This document shows, piece after piece, positions 8,756 through 16,039 of a DNA stretch of 64,000 nt. The notes below the pieces were generated by a model. It was not told where the DNA came from. It saw only the letters and a program-made list of their open reading frames with translations, and made no database searches. The first letter of the stretch is position 1; every line of letters starts with the position of its first letter. The position numbers and the translations under genes are program-made. Origin of the DNA: an uncultured Flavobacteriaceae bacterium (GTDB taxonomy: Bacteria > Bacteroidota > Bacteroidia > Flavobacteriales > Flavobacteriaceae); assembly GCA_947500445.1 (NCBI GenBank), contig CANMSB010000003.1:124001-188000 (forward strand), given 5' to 3'.

Positions 8756-10018
8756 ATGAAAAAAAGAACAGAGGGAGCTTGGATTATTCATCACACTAAG
8801 AAAATTCAAAATGTTACCCAAGCAACAGATTTTGAAGATATTGAAGTAGCTGGGAAATGTGGACTTTTTCTTTCGAATTTAGCTGCTTCGAACGAAAATA
8901 GCACCTTAAATAAGATACAAGTTGACGCTATCGCTAAAGCTTCAAGTATTAAAAAGGTAGAACTGGTTACCTTAAAAGAAACTTTGAAAAACTCTAAATT
9001 GATTGATACTTCCAAAGATGGGTCAATATCCGTATTGGGAATTACGACATCTAGTGTTTTAGATCATACATCTGATATTTTTAAGGAAAGTAATGCCAAT
9101 AATTTTCAAAAAGCAGCTCTTGAACTAACAAACTATACTTCGGATCAACCGGTAGAAGAATCTCACCTAAAAGAATACATTTCTGATACATACAAATTGG
9201 ACAATACTCTAAACGATAGCCTTTTTGATCAAGTAGAAGATATCAGATTAATTGATTATGAAGATTTCGATGATGAAAAACTCTATTTCAACGGAAATTT
9301 ATTTAAAAAGGATGTACTTGAAAAAACCAATAAAGTATTAAGCACTCTAAGCTCCGAGGAAATTAGAAAAATAACTGACCTTGATGCAATTTTGACCTCG
9401 GAAGGATGCGTTACCCTAGGTACCGCCTCCAAAATTTTGGGGGAAACCCTACTTTCAAAAATGCATTCTATTGCCATGTATGATTTCAATGAAGTTAGTA
9501 ACAGCAAGCATTCTAAAGTCTTCTTAACTAAACCATCGTCTTTTTCAAAATTTGGCAACCCATTTGAAGAAGATGCCTTGGATCTTGCAAAAGCGTTTAT
9601 AGCTTCCTTAATGTATGGAATGAAAATTAGCACTTTTGGGCGAGGAAAAATTAAAGGCCGTCAAATGTTGGAATATACCCTGAAAAAATTACTTAGAGGA
9701 GAAAGGGTCGGTCCATGCACCGCAATAGGCCAGGACTATCAAGTTTTAGAGATAAAAAGAGTTGTCAAATTAGATAGAAGTACAGTTTATCCTGGAAGAT
9801 ATTTTATGCGTTTACTAAAGTTTGATATTGGACAATTAGCCCTAGAAGTTTTTCAAAAAGGGGATATAACTGAACAAACTACTTTAGAAACCAATGTAAC
9901 TAGTTCAAGCGCTTCCATTTATAACGGACCAGAAAAAACTCGTATGAAAATGAGACGGAAGAAGGATACATCTAAGAATCTTAATATAGGAGAACTACTA
10001 AAAACTATGCGAAACTAA
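8756..10018 (+). CDS. Unknown third gene of the Hachiman-containing operon
   Basis: A 420-residue protein with no family I recognise. Residues about 52-95 look like a winged-helix unit (helix, KKVELVTLKETLKNSKLID, then a short strand pair), and the C-terminus is strongly basic (RMKMRRKKD), both suggestive of nucleic-acid binding. The middle is acidic (DYEDFDDEKLYFNG). It starts 31 bases after hamB and its stop codon shares one base with the start of the next gene, so it is almost certainly part of the same transcript. It may be an adaptor or sensor for the neighbouring nuclease-like protein; that is inference only. Confidence 0.75.
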   Translation: MKKRTEGAWIIHHTKKIQNVTQATDFEDIEVAGKCGLFLSNLAASNENSTLNKIQVDAIAKASSIKKVELVTLKETLKNSKLIDTSKDGSISVLGITTSSVLDHTSDIFKESNANNFQKAALELTNYTSDQPVEESHLKEYISDTYKLDNTLNDSLFDQVEDIRLIDYEDFDDEKLYFNGNLFKKDVLEKTNKVLSTLSSEEIRKITDLDAILTSEGCVTLGTASKILGETLLSKMHSIAMYDFNEVSNSKHSKVFLTKPSSFSKFGNPFEEDALDLAKAFIASLMYGMKISTFGRGKIKGRQMLEYTLKKLLRGERVGPCTAIGQDYQVLEIKRVVKLDRSTVYPGRYFMRLLKFDIGQLALEVFQKGDITEQTTLETNVTSSSASIYNGPEKTRMKMRRKKDTSKNLNIGELLKTMRN

Positions 10019-11040
10019 TGGCTAAACAAGCAGAATTGTTTAAGGGCGAGTTAATGGAGGAAAAATTAAGAATGTATTTTCTTAATAACGGTTATTATGT
10101 TGTTCGAGGGATAAAATATGAATTTGAGGGTAACGAAATAACAGATATCGACTTGTTCCTTTATGGTCGAAGTTCCGGTCTTTCAAGAGAGCGTATAAAT
10201 GTTGACATAAAAAACAAAAGGATACCAAAAGCATTTGAACGAATTCTATGGACAAATGGTCTTCAAAGGCTTCTTGGTTTTGATAAGTGTGTTGTCGCTA
10301 CTTCTGATACACGGGAAACTATTAGAAATTATGGGCTAATGCATGACACAATGGTTTTGAATGGAAATTTTCTTCAAAAACTTAACTATGAAATATCCAA
10401 AAGGATTAGTGAAGAAGATTTATATAATATTCTGTCAAAGCATAAAAGTTATAAAACCTATAGAAATCAGAGCTGGAAATCACTTTACGAAACCTCAAAG
10501 ACCAGATTAATTAATGAGCTTGATTTTAGCGGATTTAATTCTTCATTAATACACCTTAGATACTTTTTAAACAAATGCTTCGATCAACAAAAAAAAGCAA
10601 CTGCACTTAGAATGTCCTATGCAATTCTATCACATAGCTTACTTATTCTTGACTATGTATTAAAAGATATCGCATTTCTAGAACCAACTCTTCGACAAGA
10701 TAATTTGAAGAATGGCCTTAAATACGGAAATCTTGGAAGAGAGGGTGTACACAGAACGATTGACATGGCCGTGAAAATGACAGGATCTAAAGTATCCGCT
10801 AATCAAATAAAAAAGACTTTAGAGACTGATGATATCAATATTTTAGTAGAATTCTTCTCAAAAGTGGAAACGATAAAGAACGTTTTTGGATGGGCCATTC
10901 AACTTGAAGAATTATCATTTAACAAAAATTTTATAAATCCCAATGAGATTTCCCCAGCATTGCAGGGAGTTCTTGCATTATTTTTAGATTACTTTGAAAT
11001 CAAAAGGACAAGTTTTTTCAATCAATTTAATCAATTATAG
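10018..11040 (+). CDS. PD-(D/E)xK nuclease-like protein, fourth gene of the defence operon
   Basis: A 340-residue protein whose first 100 residues fit a restriction-endonuclease-like core: Glu11 or Glu14 in the first helix, Asp45 in EITDIDLFLYG, and Asp63-x-Lys65 in INVDIKNK, followed by a strand and helix (GFDKCVVATSDT) as in many Mrr/RecB-like nucleases. The remaining 240 residues are helical with no recognised domain. Its start overlaps the third gene's stop by one base. It is the last gene of the operon. A second predicted nuclease next to HamA is not part of the standard two-gene Hachiman layout. Confidence 0.72.
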   Translation: MAKQAELFKGELMEEKLRMYFLNNGYYVVRGIKYEFEGNEITDIDLFLYGRSSGLSRERINVDIKNKRIPKAFERILWTNGLQRLLGFDKCVVATSDTRETIRNYGLMHDTMVLNGNFLQKLNYEISKRISEEDLYNILSKHKSYKTYRNQSWKSLYETSKTRLINELDFSGFNSSLIHLRYFLNKCFDQQKKATALRMSYAILSHSLLILDYVLKDIAFLEPTLRQDNLKNGLKYGNLGREGVHRTIDMAVKMTGSKVSANQIKKTLETDDINILVEFFSKVETIKNVFGWAIQLEELSFNKNFINPNEISPALQGVLALFLDYFEIKRTSFFNQFNQL

Positions 11041-11093
11041 CTGACGTAAATTGTCCTTTTAGATAACGATTATTTTTAATCAATAGAAAGCTA

Positions 11094-11336
11094 TTAAGTA
11101 AGAATTAGCCAAAGAAAAAGACTTCGTAGTAATTTGATGCTTTTCTGAACTTCATCAATCTCCTTGACTTTAGAAACATACTTTTCAACGATCATACAGT
11201 TTTGCAATATATGCAATGGGATTTTGTCTCCTGAAATATTAACAAAGGAATGAAGTGATAAATGCATAGTGATTTTCTTATTTCTTCCTGTTGGATTTTT
11301 TTGTAAAAAACTAAGACTCTTTACAGAATGAACCAT
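11094..11336 (-). CDS. Possible small hypothetical protein or gene remnant
   Basis: An 80-residue frame on the minus strand with an ATG start and a hydrophobic end (SLFLWLILT). No family is recognised. Its first codons overlap the imperfect palindrome at 11298-11328. It may be a leftover of an earlier cargo gene. The surrounding 11041-11366 interval shows no other feature. Confidence 0.3.
   Translation of the reverse strand: MVHSVKSLSFLQKNPTGRNKKITMHLSLHSFVNISGDKIPLHILQNCMIVEKYVSKVKEIDEVQKSIKLLRSLFLWLILT
11298..11328. repeat. Imperfect palindrome with TGTAAA / TTTACA half-sites
   Basis: TTTTGTAAAAAACT and ACTCTTTACAGAA form an imperfect inverted pair around a short centre. The right arm GACTCTTTACA (11315-11325) matches the half-site of the palindromes at 4731-4762 and 11801-11833. 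Confidence 0.5.
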
Positions 11337-11402
11337 TTATAAATAGTTTAATACATAGCAGTAATTTTGTTATCTTCCTTCAAAGTTCAAATAAAGGATG
11401 GT

Positions 11403-11639
11403 ATGGGTATCTATGAATTCAATATTTTAAGCGAACGCGATAAATATGACACTGTATTTACCCAAGGGCAATTCGTCGATACCATTGCAGAAGATAGAAC
11501 AAAATATGTGCTTTATTCCATATCTTATTTTTGGGTAGAAGTTCAATACGACGCCTTGAATAATAAGATAATTGGTATTTCCGGCTTTGTAGCAGGCAAA
11601 AGTTTAAATCGATACAGTAATGTTCCCAAAAGTATTTGA
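11403..11639 (+). CDS. Conserved-type small hypothetical protein
   Basis: A 78-residue protein from the ATG at 11403 (MGIYEFNILSERDKYDTVF); a TTG at 11367 would add 12 residues. The pattern of an F-x-Q-G-x-F motif followed by YVLYSISYFWVEVQYDALNN and a closing helix resembles small beta-rich hypothetical proteins often found beside restriction or defence genes in Bacteroidetes. I know no function for them. A 44-residue frame follows seven bases after its stop, suggesting a two-gene unit. Confidence 0.6.
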   Translation: MGIYEFNILSERDKYDTVFTQGQFVDTIAEDRTKYVLYSISYFWVEVQYDALNNKIIGISGFVAGKSLNRYSNVPKSI

Positions 11640-11646
11640 TCGAATT

Positions 11647-11781
11647 ATGGCCAAGAAAAAACTACCCAGATGGTTGAGAATAATTCGTTACAATCTAAAT
11701 TGTATTTGGTACCATGTACTCATGCCGGTAGGAATGCCAGAAGATGAATTTTCAAAACAATTCAAATCCAAGTCTAAATAA
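11647..11781 (+). CDS. Very small basic protein (44 aa)
   Basis: A 44-residue frame beginning MAKKKLPRWLRIIRYN with a WYHVLMPVGMPEDEF segment and a basic tail. It starts seven bases after the preceding small gene on the same strand, which supports translation as a pair. No family is recognised. It is followed within 20 bases by the palindrome at 11801-11833. Confidence 0.45.
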   Translation: MAKKKLPRWLRIIRYNLNCIWYHVLMPVGMPEDEFSKQFKSKSK

Positions 11782-11800
11782 ACGATACTCTGTTTTTGTA

Positions 11801-11833
11801 AACTCTTTACAGATGCACCTTCTGTAAAAAGTT
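11801..11833. repeat. 13-bp palindrome with AACTCTTTACA half-sites (right edge of defence cargo)
   Basis: AACTCTTTACAGA (11801-11813) and TCTGTAAAAAGTT (11821-11833) are inverted copies with one mismatch around a seven-base loop. It lies between the cargo genes and the 3' end of the DUF1016 gene and shares its half-site with the left-edge palindrome at 4731-4762. Confidence 0.7.
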
Positions 11834-11857
11834 CAAATTAAAACTACAAGAATTTTG

Positions 11858-12847
11858 CTAGTTGGCTTCCTCCAACTGTCTTATTATCTCCTGCCATTTT
11901 TCCTTTAATAGCTGCTTGTCGGGCAATTGGGTTTTATAATCCGCCACTAAGGTGGGCGATAAACTGCGGCTCAAGGCATATTCCACTACGGTATCATCCT
12001 TTCCCTTACAGAGTAGAATGCCTAAACTGGGGTTTTCATTTGGGGTCTTTATATCCCTGTCCAATGCTTCCAAATAAAAATTAAGCTGACCTAAAAACTC
12101 GGGCTTGAATTTTTCTATTTTCAGTTCAATGGCTACCATACATTGAAGGGTTCTGTGGTAGAACAACAAATCGATGGCAAAATCCTGATTTCCCACCTGC
12201 AAGGGATATTCTTCGCCCATAAAGGCAAAATCCCTTCCGAATTCCAATAAAAATTTGCTGATGTTCTGTGTTATTTTGACCCTCAGCTCATTCTCGGAAT
12301 GTGTGTGGGGTAGTTGCAACATTTCCAGAACGTAGGTGTCCTTAAAAATGCTGGTAATATCTTGTGAAAATTCTCTCGACAGTGTTGAGAGTTTTGTGAT
12401 GCCCAACATGACCCGCTCGTAATAGGAGCTGTTTATCTGGCGTTCCAAGTCCCGGAAGGACAAGCGTTCCTTTATAGTCAGTTTGATATAAAACTCCTTC
12501 TCTTCATCACTTTTGGTCGCCGATACTATGGCCATATTGTGCGACCATGGAATTTCTCTCAACAGCGTTGAGAGTCTTTTGCTGCCCTTGTAGGTTTCAT
12601 AAAATTGTTTCATCCGCCACAAATTTTGGGATGAAAACCCTTTGGTATTGGGCTGAACGGTCTTTATATAAGCGGCCAGCTCGTTCACAACCGATTTTCC
12701 CCAATTAGCCTCGTTGACCTGCTCGTGAACGTACTTCCCTATTTGCCAATACAGGTCTATAATCTCCGTATTTACTTTTTGAAAAGCACGTTGCTTCGAC
12801 TTTTCAATTAATTGGATGATATGTTCAAACTGGGATTGTAGTTTCAT
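11858..12847 (-). CDS. DUF1016 / YhcG-family PD-(D/E)xK nuclease
   Basis: A 329-residue protein of the YhcG/DUF1016 family. The N-terminal half holds the family's helical region (DLYWQIGKYVHEQV, then PNTKGFSSQNLWRMKQFYE), and the C-terminal half is a nuclease fold with Asp in FAIDLLFYH and Glu-x-Lys in VAIELKIEKF. The family occurs widely near restriction and defence loci; its exact role is not settled. It begins 10 bases after the HTH gene, which itself overlaps mobC, so a putative defence nuclease is co-transcribed with the conjugation coupling protein. Confidence 0.88.
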   Translation of the reverse strand: MKLQSQFEHIIQLIEKSKQRAFQKVNTEIIDLYWQIGKYVHEQVNEANWGKSVVNELAAYIKTVQPNTKGFSSQNLWRMKQFYETYKGSKRLSTLLREIPWSHNMAIVSATKSDEEKEFYIKLTIKERLSFRDLERQINSSYYERVMLGITKLSTLSREFSQDITSIFKDTYVLEMLQLPHTHSENELRVKITQNISKFLLEFGRDFAFMGEEYPLQVGNQDFAIDLLFYHRTLQCMVAIELKIEKFKPEFLGQLNFYLEALDRDIKTPNENPSLGILLCKGKDDTVVEYALSRSLSPTLVADYKTQLPDKQLLKEKWQEIIRQLEEAN

Positions 12848-12857
12848 GATGAAACGT

Positions 12858-13259
12858 TCAAATCTTCGCTTTAAACTCCGTCAAAGCGGCGACCACTGCA
12901 TGCTCCATTTCCTTATAGGAATCCTGAACATCGGACTGGTAGACCAAATTGTCCCCGATGTTCTGTTTGGGTATGAACTCGTTGTCGGGCAACAAGATCC
13001 ACATGGGATTATATCCCAGACTGTGGTAGAACAGAATGGCCTTCATGGTCAACACCGATATCGTGCCCCTTTCGATATTGATCAATGAATTGTAATCGAC
13101 ACCTAAACTTTCGGCCACATTTTTGGCGGAAAACCGACTAAAACGCTTGTCTTTGGCGTCATCGTTCTTTTTCAGTTCCAACCTGATTTTCTTCAACCGT
13201 TTACCGATAAACGTAAAATCCTTGATGGTAGCGTTCTGTAGTTCTTCTATATTTTTCAT
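12858..13259 (-). CDS. Helix-turn-helix regulator
   Basis: A 133-residue protein with a central Xre-like helix-turn-helix (FSAKNVAESLGVDYNSLINIE followed by an ERGTIS turn, roughly residues 44-68) and a short C-terminal helix. Its start overlaps the mobC stop by four bases (ATGA), and the DUF1016 nuclease follows 10 bases later. It likely controls the nuclease or the transfer operon; autoregulation is typical for such proteins but no operator is evident here because the promoter would be upstream of mobC or inside it. Confidence 0.78.
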   Translation of the reverse strand: MKNIEELQNATIKDFTFIGKRLKKIRLELKKNDDAKDKRFSRFSAKNVAESLGVDYNSLINIERGTISVLTMKAILFYHSLGYNPMWILLPDNEFIPKQNIGDNLVYQSDVQDSYKEMEHAVVAALTEFKAKI

Positions 13260-15751
13260 GTGCTCTGAATTTCTACGGGATAAGAGGAATAATAGCTATT
13301 GTCATCGTCGTTATCATTGTCGAACAAGCGTTTTTCCCCATTGGTATCGTTTTCATCAAAAGTAGGTTTTTCTGTAGAATCAGCAGTTGCTAGATGTTGG
13401 GTATAGTGATAGGCAACTTCACGTTCTTGGTTTATGGCCTCATCGACTTCATCATTGATTTTCGCCTTGTCAAAGATCGAAGATTCAAGATGTTCCCCTG
13501 TTATTTCATAATATTCGTTGCGAACCAAATCGTCGATATCCTGTAGCACGTTCATGAAGTTTTCGTTTAAAATACTGTCGATTTCCTTTTGGACGAACCT
13601 ACGATTGACCAAATGGTAGGTAAAGTTTTCCAGATTCCGGTGTATGTTGCTTCCGTTTCTTAGCTCATGGATTTCTTGCAAATGGTCGAAAAGCTGCAAC
13701 TCCTTGACAAATGCCATAAAATTGTCCTTCTCTTCTTGGTTATCATAATGTTTGCCGGCAAAATCGTCGAGGTAGGTATTATAGAAATCGATATAATCGA
13801 CCTGCCCGCAATCCAATTGCGCAATGGTGTCGTAAAAGTTTAATTTTTTCAATGACCGCATCATTTCAAGCACCAGTTCGTCGTGATTGTCCAAGGTAAA
13901 GTCGTTGATAATAGGCATGTCATGATTTCCCTGAATCTTTTTTGATTCCATATTGGGCTTGATAAGCCCATAGCACAGTTTGTTCTTTATCGGGTATTCG
14001 AACGTATCGGCAACAATACCGCCGAAATATCCTGTGGACATTGATGTAATCTTACTTTTCGGTAGTAGCTCTTGCATGGCGGTACTGATGTTGGTGGTCG
14101 TATCATTTCGGGAAATGGTCTTCGCTTGTTTTTCTTGATGGATCTTCCCGAAAATCTCACTGACCCGCCTAGCGGTTTCCCCTTTGGCCGCGCCACTAAA
14201 GACATTGGAACAATTATCGAAAATGACCTCTGCCAGTTCCTTGCCATAGTCGGCGATCAATTGGGTGATGCTCTGTATGCCCAGAATCGTCGCCACGTAA
14301 TGTGAACGGCCGGTATCGATGATTTTACGCAGGCCCATAATAAAAATCGTGGGGAGTTCGTCCAATATCAGGCCTAAAGGCCGCCCTCCCGGCTTGTTTA
14401 CGACTTGAAGAATTTTGTTGATGTAAAGTCCGATGGGAGCCGAATAGATTTCCGAACGGTCTGGATTGTTCTGGATACATAGAATCTTCGGCTTTTTGGG
14501 ATTGTTCAAATCCAACTGGAAATCGTTGCCCGTCATGATGTAAAAGATTTCCTTATTGGCCAACATGGAAAGGGAAATCTGGGCACTTGCCGTTTGTCCG
14601 GCCAACTGTTGTACGGCTTCACGTTCCAAGGCATCCTTAAATGGAATCATCAGGCTTCGTACCTCGACATCTTCCAGCATAATATGCAACAGGTATTCGA
14701 TATTTACCGTGGACAGAATGATGACATGGGGCAAAGTGCAAATGTTGATGCCCCTTTCTTCGGACTTTTTCTTCAAGTACCAAATCAATCCCGAGACAAA
14801 GCTGATGGCACTTTTGGAAAAGAAATCATTGCGTTTGATCCATTCCCTGTTTAAATTTTTCATGATAATGGTAGCCGCATCCGAGGCGTCCGTCTGGCTT
14901 TTCAACAAATACGGATTGATGGGATTGCAGCGGTGCGATTTTTCCACGTTATCAAAGCAAATCACGTAGAAATCGGGCAATAAGGCCAGTTTTTCAGGAC
15001 TGTTTTTTAGCTGTTCCTTTTTGCGCAACCAATAATTATAAGTGATTTTGCTCAACGTATCGAACTTGAAATCATAGATTAGTAACGTGAACAGCTTACT
15101 AATCAATTGTTCTATAATCTCCTCTATCAAAGCGAACGATTTTCCGCTACCGGGAGTACCTATTATCAGTAAAGCCCTAAACAGGTTGACGAAATTTATC
15201 CAACCTTTTCGGATTTTCTTCTTGTATCGATATTTATAGGGGATGTTTACGGAATAGGGCGTATCGATACGTTCTTCCATCTGTAAGAACGTTTCGTTCT
15301 CTTCGTTGAACGGGTCTTTCTTTGATGGGTTCGTAAAGTTCATGACCTGAAATAAATGGACGGCACCGGAGAGCGAAAAAAGAAACCCGGGAAAATACAT
15401 ACTCAGCGAACCCCAAATTCGTTGTAATGTGTCAAAAGCAAAAGCATCGGAGAGCAATAGCAACGAGCAGCCCAGCGCATAAATGGCCAGTCCTTTGCCA
15501 AACGATTTTCCCTCCATCTTTTTAGGGTTGTATATCATTACCGAACCTGTAATTACCATCAGAAGTAATACCCTGCTATAAAAGGGTCGTCTCAAAAGTT
15601 CAAATTGGGCAAGGAACTTATAGCTCATTTCGGCAAGGTTGCCTCCCAAACCATGGTAGCGCATCAAACCATAATAGTCCAAGAAGCCGATGGCCGTGAA
15701 TAATGCCGTGGAAATGAGCATGGCTGAAAAGGCCATCTTTCGATCGTTCAT
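13256..15751 (-). CDS. mobC: Type IV coupling protein MobC (VirD4/TraG-like)
   Basis: An 831-residue coupling protein that links the relaxosome to the mating channel at the inner membrane. About four hydrophobic segments lie in the first 135 residues, then the ATPase domain with Walker A GTPGSGKS at 198-205 and Walker B LILDELPTIF at 461-470. The C-terminal 180 residues are acidic and low in complexity, likely a substrate-docking tail. The start at 15751 lies nine bases after a copy of the ATATTCCTTAACTCACTC-type leader shared with two other ICE genes. Downstream genes for an HTH protein and a DUF1016 nuclease are coupled to it. Confidence 0.92.
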   Translation of the reverse strand: MNDRKMAFSAMLISTALFTAIGFLDYYGLMRYHGLGGNLAEMSYKFLAQFELLRRPFYSRVLLLMVITGSVMIYNPKKMEGKSFGKGLAIYALGCSLLLLSDAFAFDTLQRIWGSLSMYFPGFLFSLSGAVHLFQVMNFTNPSKKDPFNEENETFLQMEERIDTPYSVNIPYKYRYKKKIRKGWINFVNLFRALLIIGTPGSGKSFALIEEIIEQLISKLFTLLIYDFKFDTLSKITYNYWLRKKEQLKNSPEKLALLPDFYVICFDNVEKSHRCNPINPYLLKSQTDASDAATIIMKNLNREWIKRNDFFSKSAISFVSGLIWYLKKKSEERGINICTLPHVIILSTVNIEYLLHIMLEDVEVRSLMIPFKDALEREAVQQLAGQTASAQISLSMLANKEIFYIMTGNDFQLDLNNPKKPKILCIQNNPDRSEIYSAPIGLYINKILQVVNKPGGRPLGLILDELPTIFIMGLRKIIDTGRSHYVATILGIQSITQLIADYGKELAEVIFDNCSNVFSGAAKGETARRVSEIFGKIHQEKQAKTISRNDTTTNISTAMQELLPKSKITSMSTGYFGGIVADTFEYPIKNKLCYGLIKPNMESKKIQGNHDMPIINDFTLDNHDELVLEMMRSLKKLNFYDTIAQLDCGQVDYIDFYNTYLDDFAGKHYDNQEEKDNFMAFVKELQLFDHLQEIHELRNGSNIHRNLENFTYHLVNRRFVQKEIDSILNENFMNVLQDIDDLVRNEYYEITGEHLESSIFDKAKINDEVDEAINQEREVAYHYTQHLATADSTEKPTFDENDTNGEKRLFDNDNDDDNSYYSSYPVEIQST

Positions 15752-15759
15752 AATATTTA

Positions 15760-15777
15760 GAGTGAGTTAACGAATAT
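15760..15777 (-). promoter_or_regulatory. Shared ICE leader motif upstream of mobC
   Basis: On the minus strand this reads ATATTCGTTAACTCACTC and ends nine bases before the mobC ATG. Near-identical sequences precede the DUF3945-like gene (18468-18554) and the methylase-helicase gene (21981-21998). Function is unknown; its fixed closeness to start codons suggests a translation or transcription control element. Confidence 0.6.
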
Positions 15778-15788
15778 TGGTTTGGTAC

Positions 15789-16037
15789 TTAGGAGAACAT
15801 CCGTTCTTTCCATTCATCCAAGATGATGGATGATGCAATGGAAAATGAGGACTCGTATTCCCTGATATGGTCAATGGTTTTGTCCATTAAAAGACTAGCT
15901 TGTTCGTTTATAAAACTTCCATAAGTATCCGCTTTTTGCAACCGGTGCTTTAGCTCCATATCGTTCTCTTCGATCAGGGCATCCAACACATCTACATAAT
16001 ATTGGTTGTCCTGTAATTCTTCTGATAATGCTTCCAT
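15789..16037 (-). CDS. Small hypothetical protein
   Basis: An 82-residue, mostly helical acidic protein (MEALSEELQDNQYYVDVLD) ending in ILDEWKERMFS. No family is recognised with confidence. It starts two bases before the stop of the upstream primase-like gene and ends 37 bases before the mobC start, so it belongs to the same operon. Confidence 0.6.
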   Translation of the reverse strand: MEALSEELQDNQYYVDVLDALIEENDMELKHRLQKADTYGSFINEQASLLMDKTIDHIREYESSFSIASSIILDEWKERMFS

Positions 16038-16039
16038 AT

